64,000 bases of DNA from Crocosphaera sp. (GCF_030064895.1 NZ_JASJEB010000010.1:1-64000), one strand, 5' to 3'; counted from the first letter of the stretch, positions 17,801 through 28,121 are shown. Translations and numbers: made by a program. Notes: a model not told the origin generated them from the letters alone.

Positions 17801-18346
17801 TCATTGTACTACTAAGATAGAACAGGGTGCATGATGAATTATATAGTTACTGACACTACCTAATAATAGTTCTGATAGTCCACTACGACCGCGACGACCA
17901 ACAATAATTAAATCAGCACCCCATTCCTTAGCCGTAGCACAGATTTTTTCTCCTGGTTTTCCATAAGTATAGTCTGATTGTGCTTTAATACCCTGATCAA
18001 TGGCTTTCTCGGTTAATCTTTTCAGCCAAATTTGCAGGCCTTCTAAACTTTCTTGGATTAATTTTTCTTCTAATTCCACCATTTCTTGAGTACAAATTGA
18101 ACCGTATCCCGATATTTCTGAGCAAATGGGTAAATCCAATGTTCTTGTTAGATTTTCCTGAATGACTGTTATAATCATTAACTGACTATCTTGCCCTTTT
18201 GCTAGGTTTAAGGCAGTTTCAAAAACCTTTTGGCTGCTATCTTCTTCTGCTATCCCAACTAAAATTTTTTGATATGTGGTAGTAAGTGTATTGGTTTCTA
18301 AAGCTGCGGAATTCAAGACTTGTTGACTTTCAATTTGGTTTGTCAT
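17801..18346 (-). CDS. Universal stress protein (UspA family)
   Basis: 181 residues with a 20-residue extra N-terminus before the core YQKILVGIAEEDSSQKVFETAL. The C-terminal nucleotide-binding motif GRRGRSGLSELLLGSVSNYI-HHAPCSILVV matches the ATP-binding G-2x-G-9x-G(S/T) type. Probably binds ATP. No pathway is indicated by its neighbours. Confidence 0.88.
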   Translation of the reverse strand: MTNQIESQQVLNSAALETNTLTTTYQKILVGIAEEDSSQKVFETALNLAKGQDSQLMIITVIQENLTRTLDLPICSEISGYGSICTQEMVELEEKLIQESLEGLQIWLKRLTEKAIDQGIKAQSDYTYGKPGEKICATAKEWGADLIIVGRRGRSGLSELLLGSVSNYIIHHAPCSILVVQ

Positions 18347-18492
18347 AGCCCACCCCGTTTTTATAAATTATCCTTCTACTCTAAGCTTGACATATTTTTT
18401 TGTATATGGCTCAATTTTGATAGAAAAGTTAATATCTTAAGAGTATAGGTAATAATTAATTTATTTTCTAGAAAACCAATATCCAGGGTTTA

Positions 18493-18765
18493 ATGTTTAT
18501 GATTATGGCTCAAGGTTCTATTAATGTTACGATTAAATTGTTTGCTATTTATCAAGAAGTTTATGGAATTACTGAATTGATACGACAGTTTCCTTTGGAA
18601 ACAACGGTTAGTGAGGTTTTATCTCTTATTATTGAAGAACATCCTCAATTACAAAAATGGCAAAGTATTACTCGTTTCTCTGTTAATTATCAATTCGTAG
18701 AAGCTGATACAAAATTACAAGATGGCGATGAATTAGTCTTTATTCCTCCTGTTAGTGGTGGGTAA
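18493..18765 (+). CDS. moaD: MoaD/ThiS-family sulfur-carrier protein
   Basis: 90 residues with the ubiquitin-like fold and the C-terminal diglycine (PPVSGG) that becomes a thiocarboxylate. The length and the start IKLFAIYQEVYG fit molybdopterin synthase small subunit. An internal ATG at codon 5 is also possible. No other moa gene is adjacent, so a role with another sulfur-transfer partner cannot be excluded. Confidence 0.75.
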   Translation: MFMIMAQGSINVTIKLFAIYQEVYGITELIRQFPLETTVSEVLSLIIEEHPQLQKWQSITRFSVNYQFVEADTKLQDGDELVFIPPVSGG

Positions 18766-18778
18766 TTTTTTAAGATTG

Positions 18779-18804
18779 TAGGGTTCAACGGCCGTTGAAC
18801 CCTA
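18779..18804. repeat. 26-base perfect palindrome, core AACGGCCGTT
   Basis: Half-site TAGGGTTCAACGG mirrored exactly. It lies between the convergent moaD and thioredoxin genes. Close relatives are at 38703-38730 (perfect) and 33693-33720 (decayed). There is no T-run on the moaD side beyond scattered bases, so it is listed as a dispersed palindrome and not a terminator. Confidence 0.75.
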
Positions 18805-18819
18805 GGAAAATGTGTGGCA

Positions 18820-19638
18820 TTAGTAAAGTTTCATAGTTAATTCTTGTTGATATCTTTTTGTTAAAGGATGAGTATTACCCAATATTTGAAAAATAGAAAT
18901 CATGGCTTTTCTAGCACCATCATTTTTATATTCTCTGTTGTTTTCAACAATATTTAAAAATAACTTTAAAGCTTCTTCGTATTCTTCGCATAATGTATAT
19001 TTTGCACCTTGAGAAAATTGCTGTTCTAACTCATTTTCTCCATCAATACTAGCCATTCTTTTGAACTCAATCAAACTTTTCATACCTTGTGCCTTGGCAT
19101 AATACTCTTTTTGTTCAACACCAATAGTCGACAACATTTTATCAGCATCTTCGAGACGATTAAGACGGATTAAAAAGTTAACTGTTTCCAGAATAAGTTG
19201 CGGATGTTCTGGATATTTTGCAAATAATTCATCTAATATTTCTTTGGCTTTAGGGACATTTTTTTCTGCCATAGATTGGTGCATTTGCTCAAGTTTATGT
19301 TCTAAATCAGAGGTTAAATTAAATTGTTTAAGTAACTCCTTAATTTCGGCTTCTGATACAACTCCAACAAACCCTTGATTAATTTTACCTTCAAAAGCAA
19401 TTTTTACGTCTGGAACACCCTCAACACTAAACTGTTTAGCTAAGTCAGGATGAGCATCGATATCAATAGTTGCCAAAATAAAATCATATTCTTGCAGTAA
19501 TTTTTCTAAGATTGGTTTTAATAGTTTACAAGGACCACACCAAGTGGCAAAAAAATCAATAACTACTGGTTTTTTATAAGAATTTTCAATAACTTCTTGT
19601 TGAAAATTACTCGGCTCAACAACAACAGCGTAACCCAC
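18820..19638 (-). CDS. Thioredoxin-domain protein with TPR-like C-terminus (CnoX/YbbN-like)
   Basis: 272 residues. The N-terminal thioredoxin domain has the WCGPC active site (about residues 33-37), so it is redox competent. It is followed by a helical region from about residue 105 built of short repeats (AKEILDELFAKYPEHPQLIL, NRLEDADKML). This order matches the YbbN/CnoX chaperone-holdases, which work with GroEL. The cellular role here is inferred from the fold only. Confidence 0.85.
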   Translation of the reverse strand: MGYAVVVEPSNFQQEVIENSYKKPVVIDFFATWCGPCKLLKPILEKLLQEYDFILATIDIDAHPDLAKQFSVEGVPDVKIAFEGKINQGFVGVVSEAEIKELLKQFNLTSDLEHKLEQMHQSMAEKNVPKAKEILDELFAKYPEHPQLILETVNFLIRLNRLEDADKMLSTIGVEQKEYYAKAQGMKSLIEFKRMASIDGENELEQQFSQGAKYTLCEEYEEALKLFLNIVENNREYKNDGARKAMISIFQILGNTHPLTKRYQQELTMKLY

Positions 19639-19938
19639 AATCTTAACTCCTTACTGTGATGATTTGCATAGCCATAAGTCTATACATCTTGTAATTTTAG
19701 CTGTGAATAATCCCTTATCCCCTCTTACTTATCATTTTCTTTAACAAATTAACTATCTAGATTTATAAATCATGCTTATTGAAAATGAGTGATTGTTCTC
19801 ATAGTTTGTAAAGCAATGTAACGATATTTGTTAAGGTCTGTTGCAAAAATCACTAATTTTGAGAAATTAGCCCCATAAAAGCAAACGTACATGATACGAT
19901 GCAACCCGTAATCCTTTCTGGAAATTAGGAGAATAGCC

Positions 19939-21159
19939 TTGGTTTTACGGGTAGCTGTTGTCGGTTCAGGGCCGGCCGGATCTTCCGCCGCCGAAACATT
20001 AGCAAAAGCTGGCATAGAAACATATTTATTTGAAAGAAAATTAGATAACGCTAAACCCTGTGGGGGTGCTATTCCCCTATGTATGGTAAGCGAATTTGAT
20101 TTACCCCCCGAAATTATCGATCGCCGGGTGCGGAAGATGAAAATGATCTCCCCATCCAACGTAGAAGTTGATATTAACCTCGATCGCCAAGACGAATATA
20201 TTGGTATGTGTCGTCGGGAAGTTCTCGATGGGTTCCTACGCGATCGCGCTGCCAGGTTAGGAGCTAACCTAATTAATGGCACAGTTTATCAATTAGACCT
20301 TCCCAAAACTAACAACGGTGCTTACACCCTGCATTATGCGGATCATTCCAACGGGAACTCTGTAGGAGAAAAGAAAACCCTACAAGTAGATGTAGTGATC
20401 GGTGCAGATGGTGCTAACTCTCGGGTTGCTAAGGCCATTGATGCTGGAGACTATAACTATGCGATCGCTTTCCAAGAGCGTATCCGCTTACCCCAGGATA
20501 AAATGGCCTACTATGAAGACCTAGCTGAGATGTATGTAGGGAAAGATGTTTCCCCCGACTTCTACGCTTGGGTATTCCCCAAATACGACCACGTGGCCGT
20601 AGGAACGGGAACCATGAAGGTTAATAAGTCTCTCATCAAAGAATTACAGGCCGGAATACGCACTCGTGCAGCGCGCAGACTAGAAGGTGGTGAGATCATT
20701 AAAGTAGAAGCTCATCCTATACCCGAACATCCCCGTCCCCGTCGTGTAGTGGGTCGTGTGGCCTTGGTTGGAGACGCTGCTGGTACTGTTACTAAGTCTT
20801 CTGGTGAAGGTATCTATTTCGCCGCAAAATCAGCCCGTATGTGTGCTGAAACCATTGTGGAAATGAGCAACGCTGGTCAACGCATTCCCACTGAAGATGA
20901 TTTAAAAATCTATCTCCAGCGTTGGGATAAGCAATATGGCATGACTTACCTAGTATTAGATATCCTACAACGGGTATTCTATCGTACCGATGCCACTCGT
21001 GAAGCGTTTGTGGAAATGTGTTCTGATAAGGATGTACAACGGATGACCTTTGATAGTTATCTCTACAAAACCGTTGTCCCTGCTAACCCCTTAGTACAAA
21101 TGAAAATTACCGCTAAAACCATCGGTAGTTTACTAAGAGGTCACGCTTTAGCTCCATAG
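19939..21159 (+). CDS. chlP: Geranylgeranyl reductase
   Basis: Reduces the geranylgeranyl group to phytyl for chlorophyll a, tocopherol and phylloquinone. 406 residues. The FAD-binding VAVVGSGPAGSSAAE begins at residue 5; KPCGGAIPLCMVSEFDLP and VGDAAGTVTKSSGEGIYFA are family blocks. The start is a TTG at 19939 preceded by AGGAG; cyanobacterial ChlP proteins begin MVLRVAVVG, in agreement. A terminator follows at 21187. Confidence 0.95.
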   Translation: MVLRVAVVGSGPAGSSAAETLAKAGIETYLFERKLDNAKPCGGAIPLCMVSEFDLPPEIIDRRVRKMKMISPSNVEVDINLDRQDEYIGMCRREVLDGFLRDRAARLGANLINGTVYQLDLPKTNNGAYTLHYADHSNGNSVGEKKTLQVDVVIGADGANSRVAKAIDAGDYNYAIAFQERIRLPQDKMAYYEDLAEMYVGKDVSPDFYAWVFPKYDHVAVGTGTMKVNKSLIKELQAGIRTRAARRLEGGEIIKVEAHPIPEHPRPRRVVGRVALVGDAAGTVTKSSGEGIYFAAKSARMCAETIVEMSNAGQRIPTEDDLKIYLQRWDKQYGMTYLVLDILQRVFYRTDATREAFVEMCSDKDVQRMTFDSYLYKTVVPANPLVQMKITAKTIGSLLRGHALAP

Positions 21160-21186
21160 TTTTTCCTCAGATTAAGTCAAGTGTTG

Positions 21187-21213
21187 GGGTGAGTTAAGCT
21201 CACCCTTTTTTTT
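21187..21213 (+). terminator. Rho-independent terminator of chlP
   Basis: Stem GGGTGAG / CTCACCC (21187-21193 and 21199-21205), 5-base loop, then eight T. Located 28 bases after the chlP stop. Confidence 0.88.
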
Positions 21214-21232
21214 AACCTTTTTTGGGGAGTTT

Positions 21233-21267
21233 CGGGAGATGGGGAGACGGGGGAGTGTGGGGAGAAA
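21233..21267. repeat. G-rich tandem repeat
   Basis: GGGAGAT GGGGAGAC GGGGGAGTG GGGAGA: a third copy of the GGGGAGAC-type array, between chlP and psb28. Confidence 0.55.
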
Positions 21268-21309
21268 ATAGCTTAATCCCCTACTGACTCAGAGAATAGC
21301 TGAAAAAAA

Positions 21310-21645
21310 TTAAGATTTAACGAATTCCAACCCGTTTTCTTTGCCATATCGTTCCATGAAGCGCATAAAACGATCCCATTCGTCTTGTGAGTTCATAATC
21401 AAAAAAGCTTCGATGGATGTGGGTTTTCCGTTAACAAATTTTCCTTTGACTTCACTGGTAGTGATCTCTCCTTCTTCATCTACTAAATACATTCCAGTAA
21501 TATCATCGGTACTTTGAGCATCAAAAATTTTGGGAGAGTCAAAGCGAAAGGTTGCAGTACCAGTGTCACCCTTTTTACCACGAGTTAAACGGATGTCGGG
21601 AATAACGGTTTCTGAAACGCCACGAGAAAATTGAATTTGAGCCAT
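21310..21645 (-). CDS. psb28: Photosystem II assembly protein Psb28
   Basis: 111 residues, a full match in length and sequence style to Psb28 ([47 protein letters not shown]). Psb28 binds CP47 assembly intermediates on the cytosolic face of photosystem II. No membrane segment. The gene is monocistronic and convergent with chlP. Confidence 0.95.
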   Translation of the reverse strand: MAQIQFSRGVSETVIPDIRLTRGKKGDTGTATFRFDSPKIFDAQSTDDITGMYLVDEEGEITTSEVKGKFVNGKPTSIEAFLIMNSQDEWDRFMRFMERYGKENGLEFVKS

Positions 21646-21845
21646 GCTTGTTATCCTTTAATTAAATCTACATGATCATTAATTTATCATTTCATCAACT
21701 CCCAGGTATAGTGATCATTGCTTGAATGCTATGGCAAGACGGAACAGTACGAAAATTGGTTAGGATATTTTTAGCAACTTTTCAAGCTTATCTGATCAGT
21801 ATTGTAATATCTTGTGCTATATCTATCTATCCCCAATCATTGCCT

Positions 21846-23360
21846 ATGACTCTCTTAGAAGCAGAAGTTCACATCTCCTTACGAGAATTTTTACGACATC
21901 AGGGACAACCTATATGGGACCACCATTTAACTATGGCACGTTTGGTGTCTCGCGCGTTACGCTTGGATCGATCGGCTTTAATTCAAACGGGAAGCACTTT
22001 TTCTCGTTATGCGTTAAGTTATTTAGTGCCTTGTTTATTGAGCGATCGCCCTATTTTATTAGTGGTTCCTTTCAATATCCAACAAAAATTAATAGAGGAG
22101 GATATTCCTTATCTTCAGGGATGGTTAAATACGAATAAAGCGATCGCTACTGAAACGCAAGAGGTTGATTTTACAACGTTTAAGGGATTGTTTCTGGTTT
22201 CTCCTGATGTTTGGTTAGGCGATCGTTTAGATAATAGAGGTGGCTTTCCTGATGATATTTTAACTTTAATTGATCAAGCTGATTATTTGGAAGAATGGAC
22301 AAAAAATCATTTAACTTTGACTATTTATCCTGATGATTGGCAACAATTACAACAAGAGTATTCTTCTTCTGGTAATTTAATTCAAGAAGTTAAGTTATTC
22401 TTGGAACAATCTATTTTTAGCCGTCCTAATAATCCTTATCAATGTTGTTTACTAGACAATGAAGAAAGAGAAAGTTTAGCTTATCTCTGTGATACCATTA
22501 ATCATCATCCTTTATTACAAGGTTTTGCTGAATCTTTTAAGGATAATAATCAACTTTTATGGGCATCAATTAATCAAGATGATAAAACTTTTTTAATTAA
22601 TTCTAGTCCTCTGGATGTTTCTGATATTTTATCACCCCATTTAGATAAGTCTACTATGGTTTTGATGGGAGGGTTTCTTGATAATCAAAAAATGGCTCCT
22701 ATTTATCGAAAAACTATTGGTTTAAATCAAGATATTTTATGTTTAAAATTCTTTCCCCATCGTCAAAATGAATTGATTAATTTATATATTCGAGATCGTT
22801 TACCGATGCCGAATACTCCAGAATTTCATCAAGTATTAATTGAAGAGGTTAAAAAGCTTGTTTTTGGTTGCTATGAAAGCTTAAAACCTATTACTATTAT
22901 TGTCGATGATGTTCCAGCAAAAGCTCAGGTTGCTACTTTTTTAGCAGCAGAATTTGGTTCACAAGTCAAGGTCGAAAATACAACAATTGATGAAGATAGT
23001 ATTTTGATTAGTGGTTGGAAATTTTGGCATCAAAATCAAGGAAAATTACCCAATCCTCAATTATTAATTATTGCTACTTTACCAATACCTTCTCTAGAAA
23101 ATCCTTTGGTTGCTGCTCAAGTTAATTACTGCAAAAAACAACATAAAGATTGGTTTCGCTTTTATCTTTTACCCACTGCTTTGACAGAAATACAAAGAGC
23201 AGTTATGCCTTTGAGAGAGTCTCAAGGAATTGTAGCATTGTTAGATAATAGAGTGAATTATCGTAGTTATGGAAATCTCATTTTAACGGCATTAGAACCC
23301 TATGCTAAACTTGATTATATTGATCTAAATTGGTTAGAAGATAAAATAAATATTTATTAA
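21846..23360 (+). CDS. Degenerate DinG/XPD-like helicase, probably inactive
   Basis: 504 residues from the ATG at 21846 (ORF open from 21726). The order of segments follows DinG helicases: HLTMARLVSRALRLDRSALI, a would-be Walker A IQTGSTFSRYALSYLVPCLL, and C-terminal LLPTALTEIQRAVMPLRESQ-GIVALLDNRV. The key residues are lost: the P-loop GTGKT is GSTFS, no DEAH box is visible, the iron-sulfur cysteines are absent, and the motif VI arginines are changed. I infer a helicase-derived protein without ATPase activity, perhaps a DNA-binding or structural role. It is followed after 30 bases by menE on the same strand. Confidence 0.65.
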   Translation: MTLLEAEVHISLREFLRHQGQPIWDHHLTMARLVSRALRLDRSALIQTGSTFSRYALSYLVPCLLSDRPILLVVPFNIQQKLIEEDIPYLQGWLNTNKAIATETQEVDFTTFKGLFLVSPDVWLGDRLDNRGGFPDDILTLIDQADYLEEWTKNHLTLTIYPDDWQQLQQEYSSSGNLIQEVKLFLEQSIFSRPNNPYQCCLLDNEERESLAYLCDTINHHPLLQGFAESFKDNNQLLWASINQDDKTFLINSSPLDVSDILSPHLDKSTMVLMGGFLDNQKMAPIYRKTIGLNQDILCLKFFPHRQNELINLYIRDRLPMPNTPEFHQVLIEEVKKLVFGCYESLKPITIIVDDVPAKAQVATFLAAEFGSQVKVENTTIDEDSILISGWKFWHQNQGKLPNPQLLIIATLPIPSLENPLVAAQVNYCKKQHKDWFRFYLLPTALTEIQRAVMPLRESQGIVALLDNRVNYRSYGNLILTALEPYAKLDYIDLNWLEDKINIY

Positions 23361-23390
23361 TATTATTTAGTGTTTAATTATTGATAAAAA

Positions 23391-24749
23391 ATGAACAAAA
23401 TTAACAAAATTTTAGATATTATTACAGCTAGATTAAACGAAGAATGGATAATAGGCTATGATTCTCAACAGTTTTATAAACTCACTCAAAACTATCTGAA
23501 ACAATTTACAGACTTAAAACAGAGTATTGATAATCCTAGAATTATATTAGTTAATAATAATAATAATTTTGAATTCCTAGCTGCTTTTTTAGCTAGTATT
23601 ATGAGTGATTACCACGTTTTTTTGTGCGATAAAAAATGGCAAGAAAAAGAATGGAAAGAAGTTTTAAATTTAGTTAAACCCAATTTGATATTAGGATTAA
23701 ATATTGATTATAATCTAGACAAATATACAAATAATTGGCAATTACCTAATAAAAACCTAATCATGATTCCCACAGGAGGGACATCAGGAAATATTCGTTT
23801 TGCTATCCATACTTGGGAAACTTTATCAGCATCGGTTCAAGGATTTATTGATTTTTTTGAGCTTGAAAAAGTAAACTCTTTTTGTGTATTACCCTTACAT
23901 CATGTCAGTGGTTTAATGCAGTTTATGCGCTCTTTTTTAACTCGCGGTAAAATCATAATTTATCCATACAGCAATCTAAAAAAAGAAATATTTCCATCCT
24001 TAAATTTTGCAGACTATTTTATCTCATTAGTTCCCACACAACTACATTTTTTGTTAACTTTCAATCCAGAATTTTTAAAACAATTTAAAACTATTTTATT
24101 AGGAGGTGCGTCTCCCTGGAATTCTTTATTGACAAAAGCAAGAGAATATAAACTAAACCTTTCTCCTACTTATGGAATGACAGAAACAGCATCACAAGTT
24201 GTTACCTTGAAACCAGAAAATTTCCTACAAAATAATAAGAGTACAGGACAAATTTTACCCCATGCTCAAATTAATTTAACCAAAGAAAGACTGATTAAAA
24301 TTAAAGCAAAATCTCTTTATTTTGGATATTATCCTAATTACCAACTAAAAGAACATTTAATAACCGATGATTTAGGTTATTTTGATGAAGAAAACTATTT
24401 ATATATTTTAGGGAGAAACAGTCAAAAAATAATTACAGGAGGAGAAAATGTTTTCCCAAAAGAAATTGAAAATGTTATTTTAGAAACTAATCTAGTTCAA
24501 GATATTGCTATTATTGGAGTAGAAGATGAACAATGGGGAGAAGTAGTCACAGCCATATATGTCCCCCAAGATGAAAAAATAAATGTTAATCTTATTAAAA
24601 AGATAATCAAACAACAATTGAGTCCCGTTAAACAACCAAAATATTGGGTTCAAGTACAAAAATTACCACGAAATCAACAAGGTAAGTTAAACTATCAAAT
24701 ATTACAAAAAATTGCTAAAACCTACCTTAATCAAAAAAATCCTCTATAA
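23391..24749 (+). CDS. menE: o-Succinylbenzoate-CoA ligase (MenE-like acyl-CoA synthetase)
   Basis: 452 residues of the ANL adenylating superfamily. The P-loop MIPTGGTSGNIRFAIHT, the YGMTETASQVV motif, the D-LGYF-DE hinge stretch and IITGGENVFPKEIE, with the C-terminal lysine in RNQQGKLNYQ, are all there. In cyanobacteria MenE acts in phylloquinone synthesis for photosystem I. The specificity is inferred, since no other men gene is in the window; the short length fits MenE. It lies 30 bases after the DinG-like gene. Confidence 0.78.
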   Translation: MNKINKILDIITARLNEEWIIGYDSQQFYKLTQNYLKQFTDLKQSIDNPRIILVNNNNNFEFLAAFLASIMSDYHVFLCDKKWQEKEWKEVLNLVKPNLILGLNIDYNLDKYTNNWQLPNKNLIMIPTGGTSGNIRFAIHTWETLSASVQGFIDFFELEKVNSFCVLPLHHVSGLMQFMRSFLTRGKIIIYPYSNLKKEIFPSLNFADYFISLVPTQLHFLLTFNPEFLKQFKTILLGGASPWNSLLTKAREYKLNLSPTYGMTETASQVVTLKPENFLQNNKSTGQILPHAQINLTKERLIKIKAKSLYFGYYPNYQLKEHLITDDLGYFDEENYLYILGRNSQKIITGGENVFPKEIENVILETNLVQDIAIIGVEDEQWGEVVTAIYVPQDEKINVNLIKKIIKQQLSPVKQPKYWVQVQKLPRNQQGKLNYQILQKIAKTYLNQKNPL

Positions 24750-24834
24750 TCAGAAAAACAAAGCAGAGACTGCTAACTTCAGCCCCTGCCGTAACTGTCT
24801 ATAAAATTCAGGTATTGTAATTAAATATCTGAAT

Positions 24835-25134
24835 TTAATATATAGCTTCTTCTTGGTGGGTTTCGATGGTGCAATCAGAAGTAGGATAAGCAACACAGGT
24901 TAAAACAAACCCTGCTGCAATTTGGTCATCATCTAAGAAAGACTGATCGCTTTGGTCTACAGAACCAGAAGCAACTTTACCGGCACAGGTAGAACAAGCA
25001 CCTGCACGACAAGAATAAGGTAAGTCAATTCCTTGTTCTTCTGCTACATCAAGGATGTACTCGTCTTCAGGTACATCGATGGTTGTGTTAATTCCTTCGG
25101 CTTCATTAACGAGAGTAACCTTGAAAGTTGCCAT
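24835..25134 (-). CDS. petF: Plant-type [2Fe-2S] ferredoxin
   Basis: 99 residues from the ATG at 25134. The cluster ligands C42, C47, C50 and C80 are present in CRAGACSTC and LTC. It carries electrons from photosystem I to FNR, nitrate and sulfite reductases and thioredoxin reductase. By my alignment it matches the neighbouring copy at 25244 in 81 of 99 residues, so the two arose by tandem duplication. Upstream in-frame codons reach 25197 but would add a leader that ferredoxins do not have. Confidence 0.93.
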   Translation of the reverse strand: MATFKVTLVNEAEGINTTIDVPEDEYILDVAEEQGIDLPYSCRAGACSTCAGKVASGSVDQSDQSFLDDDQIAAGFVLTCVAYPTSDCTIETHQEEAIY

Positions 25135-25243
25135 GATTGTGTCCTCTTCTAGAATAAAATAGGTTGCTTGAATGGGATAAGGAGCATTGCTCAGCATAAC
25201 TATCTATACTGTGCTGAAACTCCTTAATCCTTAAGGAAAAAAT

Positions 25244-25558
<315 letters not shown>

Positions 25559-25881
25559 TTATCAAGTGATCGGATGGTGGTGTTCGTTTATGAAGCTTAA
25601 ATAATTAAGCCTCAATAATAAGCTTCTGATCTGATAGTAAAACAAAAACTCCTCTAGTCAATAAGGCATTAGTAATGAGATTCTTAAATAAAGTTAAAAT
25701 AAGTTTTGCTTATGTGTTGAAAGTAAGGCGTAAGTCTAGATTTTTTCAGGGTTGCATAGTCTATAACCTATAGTTAATAGTCCTTACACCTACATCTCCT
25801 CACTAATTTTTTATGGGATAAACTCTGACTTATTAGCATTAGTTATATTTATAATAGTGATTGATGACTTAAGTGGATATC

Positions 25882-25900
25882 TCAGTCATCAGTGATCAGT
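25882..25900. repeat. Heptamer tandem repeat (ACTGATC type)
   Basis: On the minus strand ACTGATC ACTGATG ACTGA. It lies 70 bases upstream of bvdR. Confidence 0.45.
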
Positions 25901-25969
25901 TTTTTAGTCTCTCCAACGCCTCCAGAAAAGTGAGATAATCAGTTAAGTATTTTACAGGGTAGGATAAGG

Positions 25970-26962
25970 ATGTCTCTCACTTCTCAGCTTTCTCATCCAA
26001 TTAAAGTTGGTATTGTCGGTACCGGATATGCAGCGAAACGACGGGCCGAAACGTTGATTGAAGATGAGCGATCTCAACTTTGTTCTGTGACTGGATATAC
26101 CCCAGAAAATGTGGCTGATTTTTGTCAATCCTATCATGTTTCTTCTTATGAAAATTGGCAAGATTTAGTTACAGATAAAAGTTTAGATTTGGTGGTGATT
26201 TCTAACGCTAATCAATTACACGGAAAAATCACTAAACTTGCTTTAGAAAATAATAAAAATGTCATTATCGAATATCCTTTATCTTTAGACTATAAAGAAG
26301 CATTTGAATTATTAGAATTAGCTAAGAAAAAAGAGAAATTATTACATATTGAACACATCGAAATATTAGGAGGGATGCACCGAGCAGTTCAAAAACATTT
26401 ATCGAAAATTGGCAAGGTATTTTATGGACGTTATACAACTATTGATATGAAAAATCCTGCACCCATAAGATGGACTTTTAATAAACAATTGTTTGGCTTT
26501 CCTTTCAAAGCAGCTTTACCGAGGATACACCGTTTTACGCACTTATTTGGAGAAGTAAAGAGCGTAAATTCTCATTTAAAGTATTGGGATAGAGAAGATA
26601 AAGATTATTATAATGGTTGTTTATGCACGGCTCAATTATTATTTGAAAATGAATTGACAGTGGACTTATTATATGGTAGAGGAGATATTTTTATGGTAAG
26701 CGATCGCACCTTTGAATTACATGGAGAAAGTGGTCAAATTATTTTTGAAGGAATAGAAGGAAAATTAATAACTTCAGAGGGAACCCAACGGATTGAATTA
26801 GAAAGTCGTCGGGGTTTATTTGCGTTAGATACGAGGATAGTTTTAGATCATTTATTTGACAATAAACCCCTATATATTAACCCAGAATCAAGTATTTATG
26901 CCCTAAAAGTTGGGGAAACTGCTTATCAATCTGCTATTTCAGGAAAGAGTGTTTATGTCTAA
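25970..26962 (+). CDS. bvdR: Biliverdin reductase (Gfo/Idh/MocA fold)
   Basis: Reduces biliverdin IX-alpha to bilirubin with NADPH. 330 residues, close to Synechocystis BvdR, which I recognise in the blocks KVGIVGTGYAAKRRAE, NQLHGKITKLAL, HIEHIEILGGMH, NPAPIRWTF and SRRGLFALDT. The nucleotide-binding GTGYAAK is at residues 17-23. In cyanobacteria loss of BvdR alters phycobilisome content. Single gene. Confidence 0.88.
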   Translation: MSLTSQLSHPIKVGIVGTGYAAKRRAETLIEDERSQLCSVTGYTPENVADFCQSYHVSSYENWQDLVTDKSLDLVVISNANQLHGKITKLALENNKNVIIEYPLSLDYKEAFELLELAKKKEKLLHIEHIEILGGMHRAVQKHLSKIGKVFYGRYTTIDMKNPAPIRWTFNKQLFGFPFKAALPRIHRFTHLFGEVKSVNSHLKYWDREDKDYYNGCLCTAQLLFENELTVDLLYGRGDIFMVSDRTFELHGESGQIIFEGIEGKLITSEGTQRIELESRRGLFALDTRIVLDHLFDNKPLYINPESSIYALKVGETAYQSAISGKSVYV

Positions 26963-26998
26963 AACCGGTCAACTACCCTGTCATCCATCTCTTAAAAG

Positions 26999-27015
26999 AA
27001 GATGACTGTCATCTT
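26999..27015. repeat. 17-base inverted repeat upstream of the PRC-barrel gene
   Basis: AAGATGAC, one base, GTCATCTT. It lies 37 bases after bvdR and 147 before the next gene. It could be an operator or a 3'-end hairpin; no T-run follows. Confidence 0.35.
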
Positions 27016-27161
27016 TCCATATTATTTAGGTAAAATGAATGACTAAACCTGATGGTCAGTAAGATTAAGCTATGATTATAAATTATGCTTGATCATCAGA
27101 CCGAACTGCCTGTTATTTAATTCTTCTATTGCTAGACAGTCAAAATCTAACCTAAGACACA

Positions 27162-28121
27162 ATGACAACAGATAACATCCGACTACGTAACGAATTTATT
27201 AATACACAAGTAATCACCCGTGAAGGGGGTAAAAAGCTCGGGGTTGTTAAAGACATTTTAGTGGATATCGATCAACGAGAAGTTGTCGCTTTGGGACTAC
27301 GGGACAATATGCTTTCTTTGTCTGGTATGCCCCAGTATATGTACATTACCAGTATTCGGCAAATCGGTGATGTCATTTTAGTTGACAATGAAGATGTGAT
27401 CGAAACCGTTGAAATTGATCTTTACTCTCCTGTGATTAACTCAGAAGTTATCACAGAAGCAGGAGAACCCCTGGGCCGTGTGAGAGACTTCCAGTTTGAC
27501 CTAGAAACCGGTCAAGTTTCTTCCATCATTATTGCTTCTCTAGGTTATCCACAAATTCCCGATCAAGTTCTCAGTACCTACGAGATACCTATGGAGGAAG
27601 TGGTTAGCAGTGGTCCCAACCGTTTAATTGTCTTTGAAGGGGCCGAGGAACGTTTAACCCAGTTGACTGTAGGTGTGTTAGAAAGATTAGGATTAGGTAC
27701 TCCTCCTTGGGAAAAAGAAGACGAGGACTATCTCTATTCTCCCCCAACGGCCAAACCGGAAAATCAACTAGGAACTGGTATTCCCATCAAAACCCCCATA
27801 CAAGCAAAACAACAGGTTGTTGAAGAACGTTGGGACGAAGACACCTGGGAACAACCTATTACCCCACCTCCTCCCAGACGACGCGAGGAGTCCATTCGTT
27901 ATGAAGAATACGAGGATGACTACGAAGAGGATAACTGGGGAGAAACCCAACGGGAAGAACCTGTTTCTTATGAACCTCCCGTTCAAGAAAAAGAATACGA
28001 ATATGATGATGTTCAAGGGGATATTTGGGACGACGATGTTGAACCGGAACCCTATAACCCCCGTCCTGTAAATATTCCTCAAAAACAAAAACAACCGGAA
28101 TATTACGAAGAAGAAGCTTAA
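27162..28121 (+). CDS. PRC-barrel domain protein with acidic tail
   Basis: 319 residues. Two PRC-barrel domains in tandem, at about residues 10-85 (GGKKLGVVKDILVDIDQREV) and 90-165 (AGEPLGRVRDFQFDLETGQV). From about 185 on comes a disordered tail rich in Glu, Asp, Tyr and Pro (EEYEDDYEEDNWGE). PRC barrels are protein-protein or metabolite-linked adaptor domains, as in RimM and photosynthetic reaction centre H. The exact role is unknown. A terminator follows. Confidence 0.82.
   Translation: MTTDNIRLRNEFINTQVITREGGKKLGVVKDILVDIDQREVVALGLRDNMLSLSGMPQYMYITSIRQIGDVILVDNEDVIETVEIDLYSPVINSEVITEAGEPLGRVRDFQFDLETGQVSSIIIASLGYPQIPDQVLSTYEIPMEEVVSSGPNRLIVFEGAEERLTQLTVGVLERLGLGTPPWEKEDEDYLYSPPTAKPENQLGTGIPIKTPIQAKQQVVEERWDEDTWEQPITPPPPRRREESIRYEEYEDDYEEDNWGETQREEPVSYEPPVQEKEYEYDDVQGDIWDDDVEPEPYNPRPVNIPQKQKQPEYYEEEA

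Noticed and set aside
18779-18804. Bidirectional terminator for moaD and the thioredoxin gene
   Set aside because: There is no proper T-run on either side, and a sequence relative stands at another convergent site, so a dispersed palindrome is the better reading.
19776-20282. 168-codon frame opposite chlP
   Set aside because: It is a shadow of the chlP coding frame with Arg/Ser-rich sequence typical of antisense frames.
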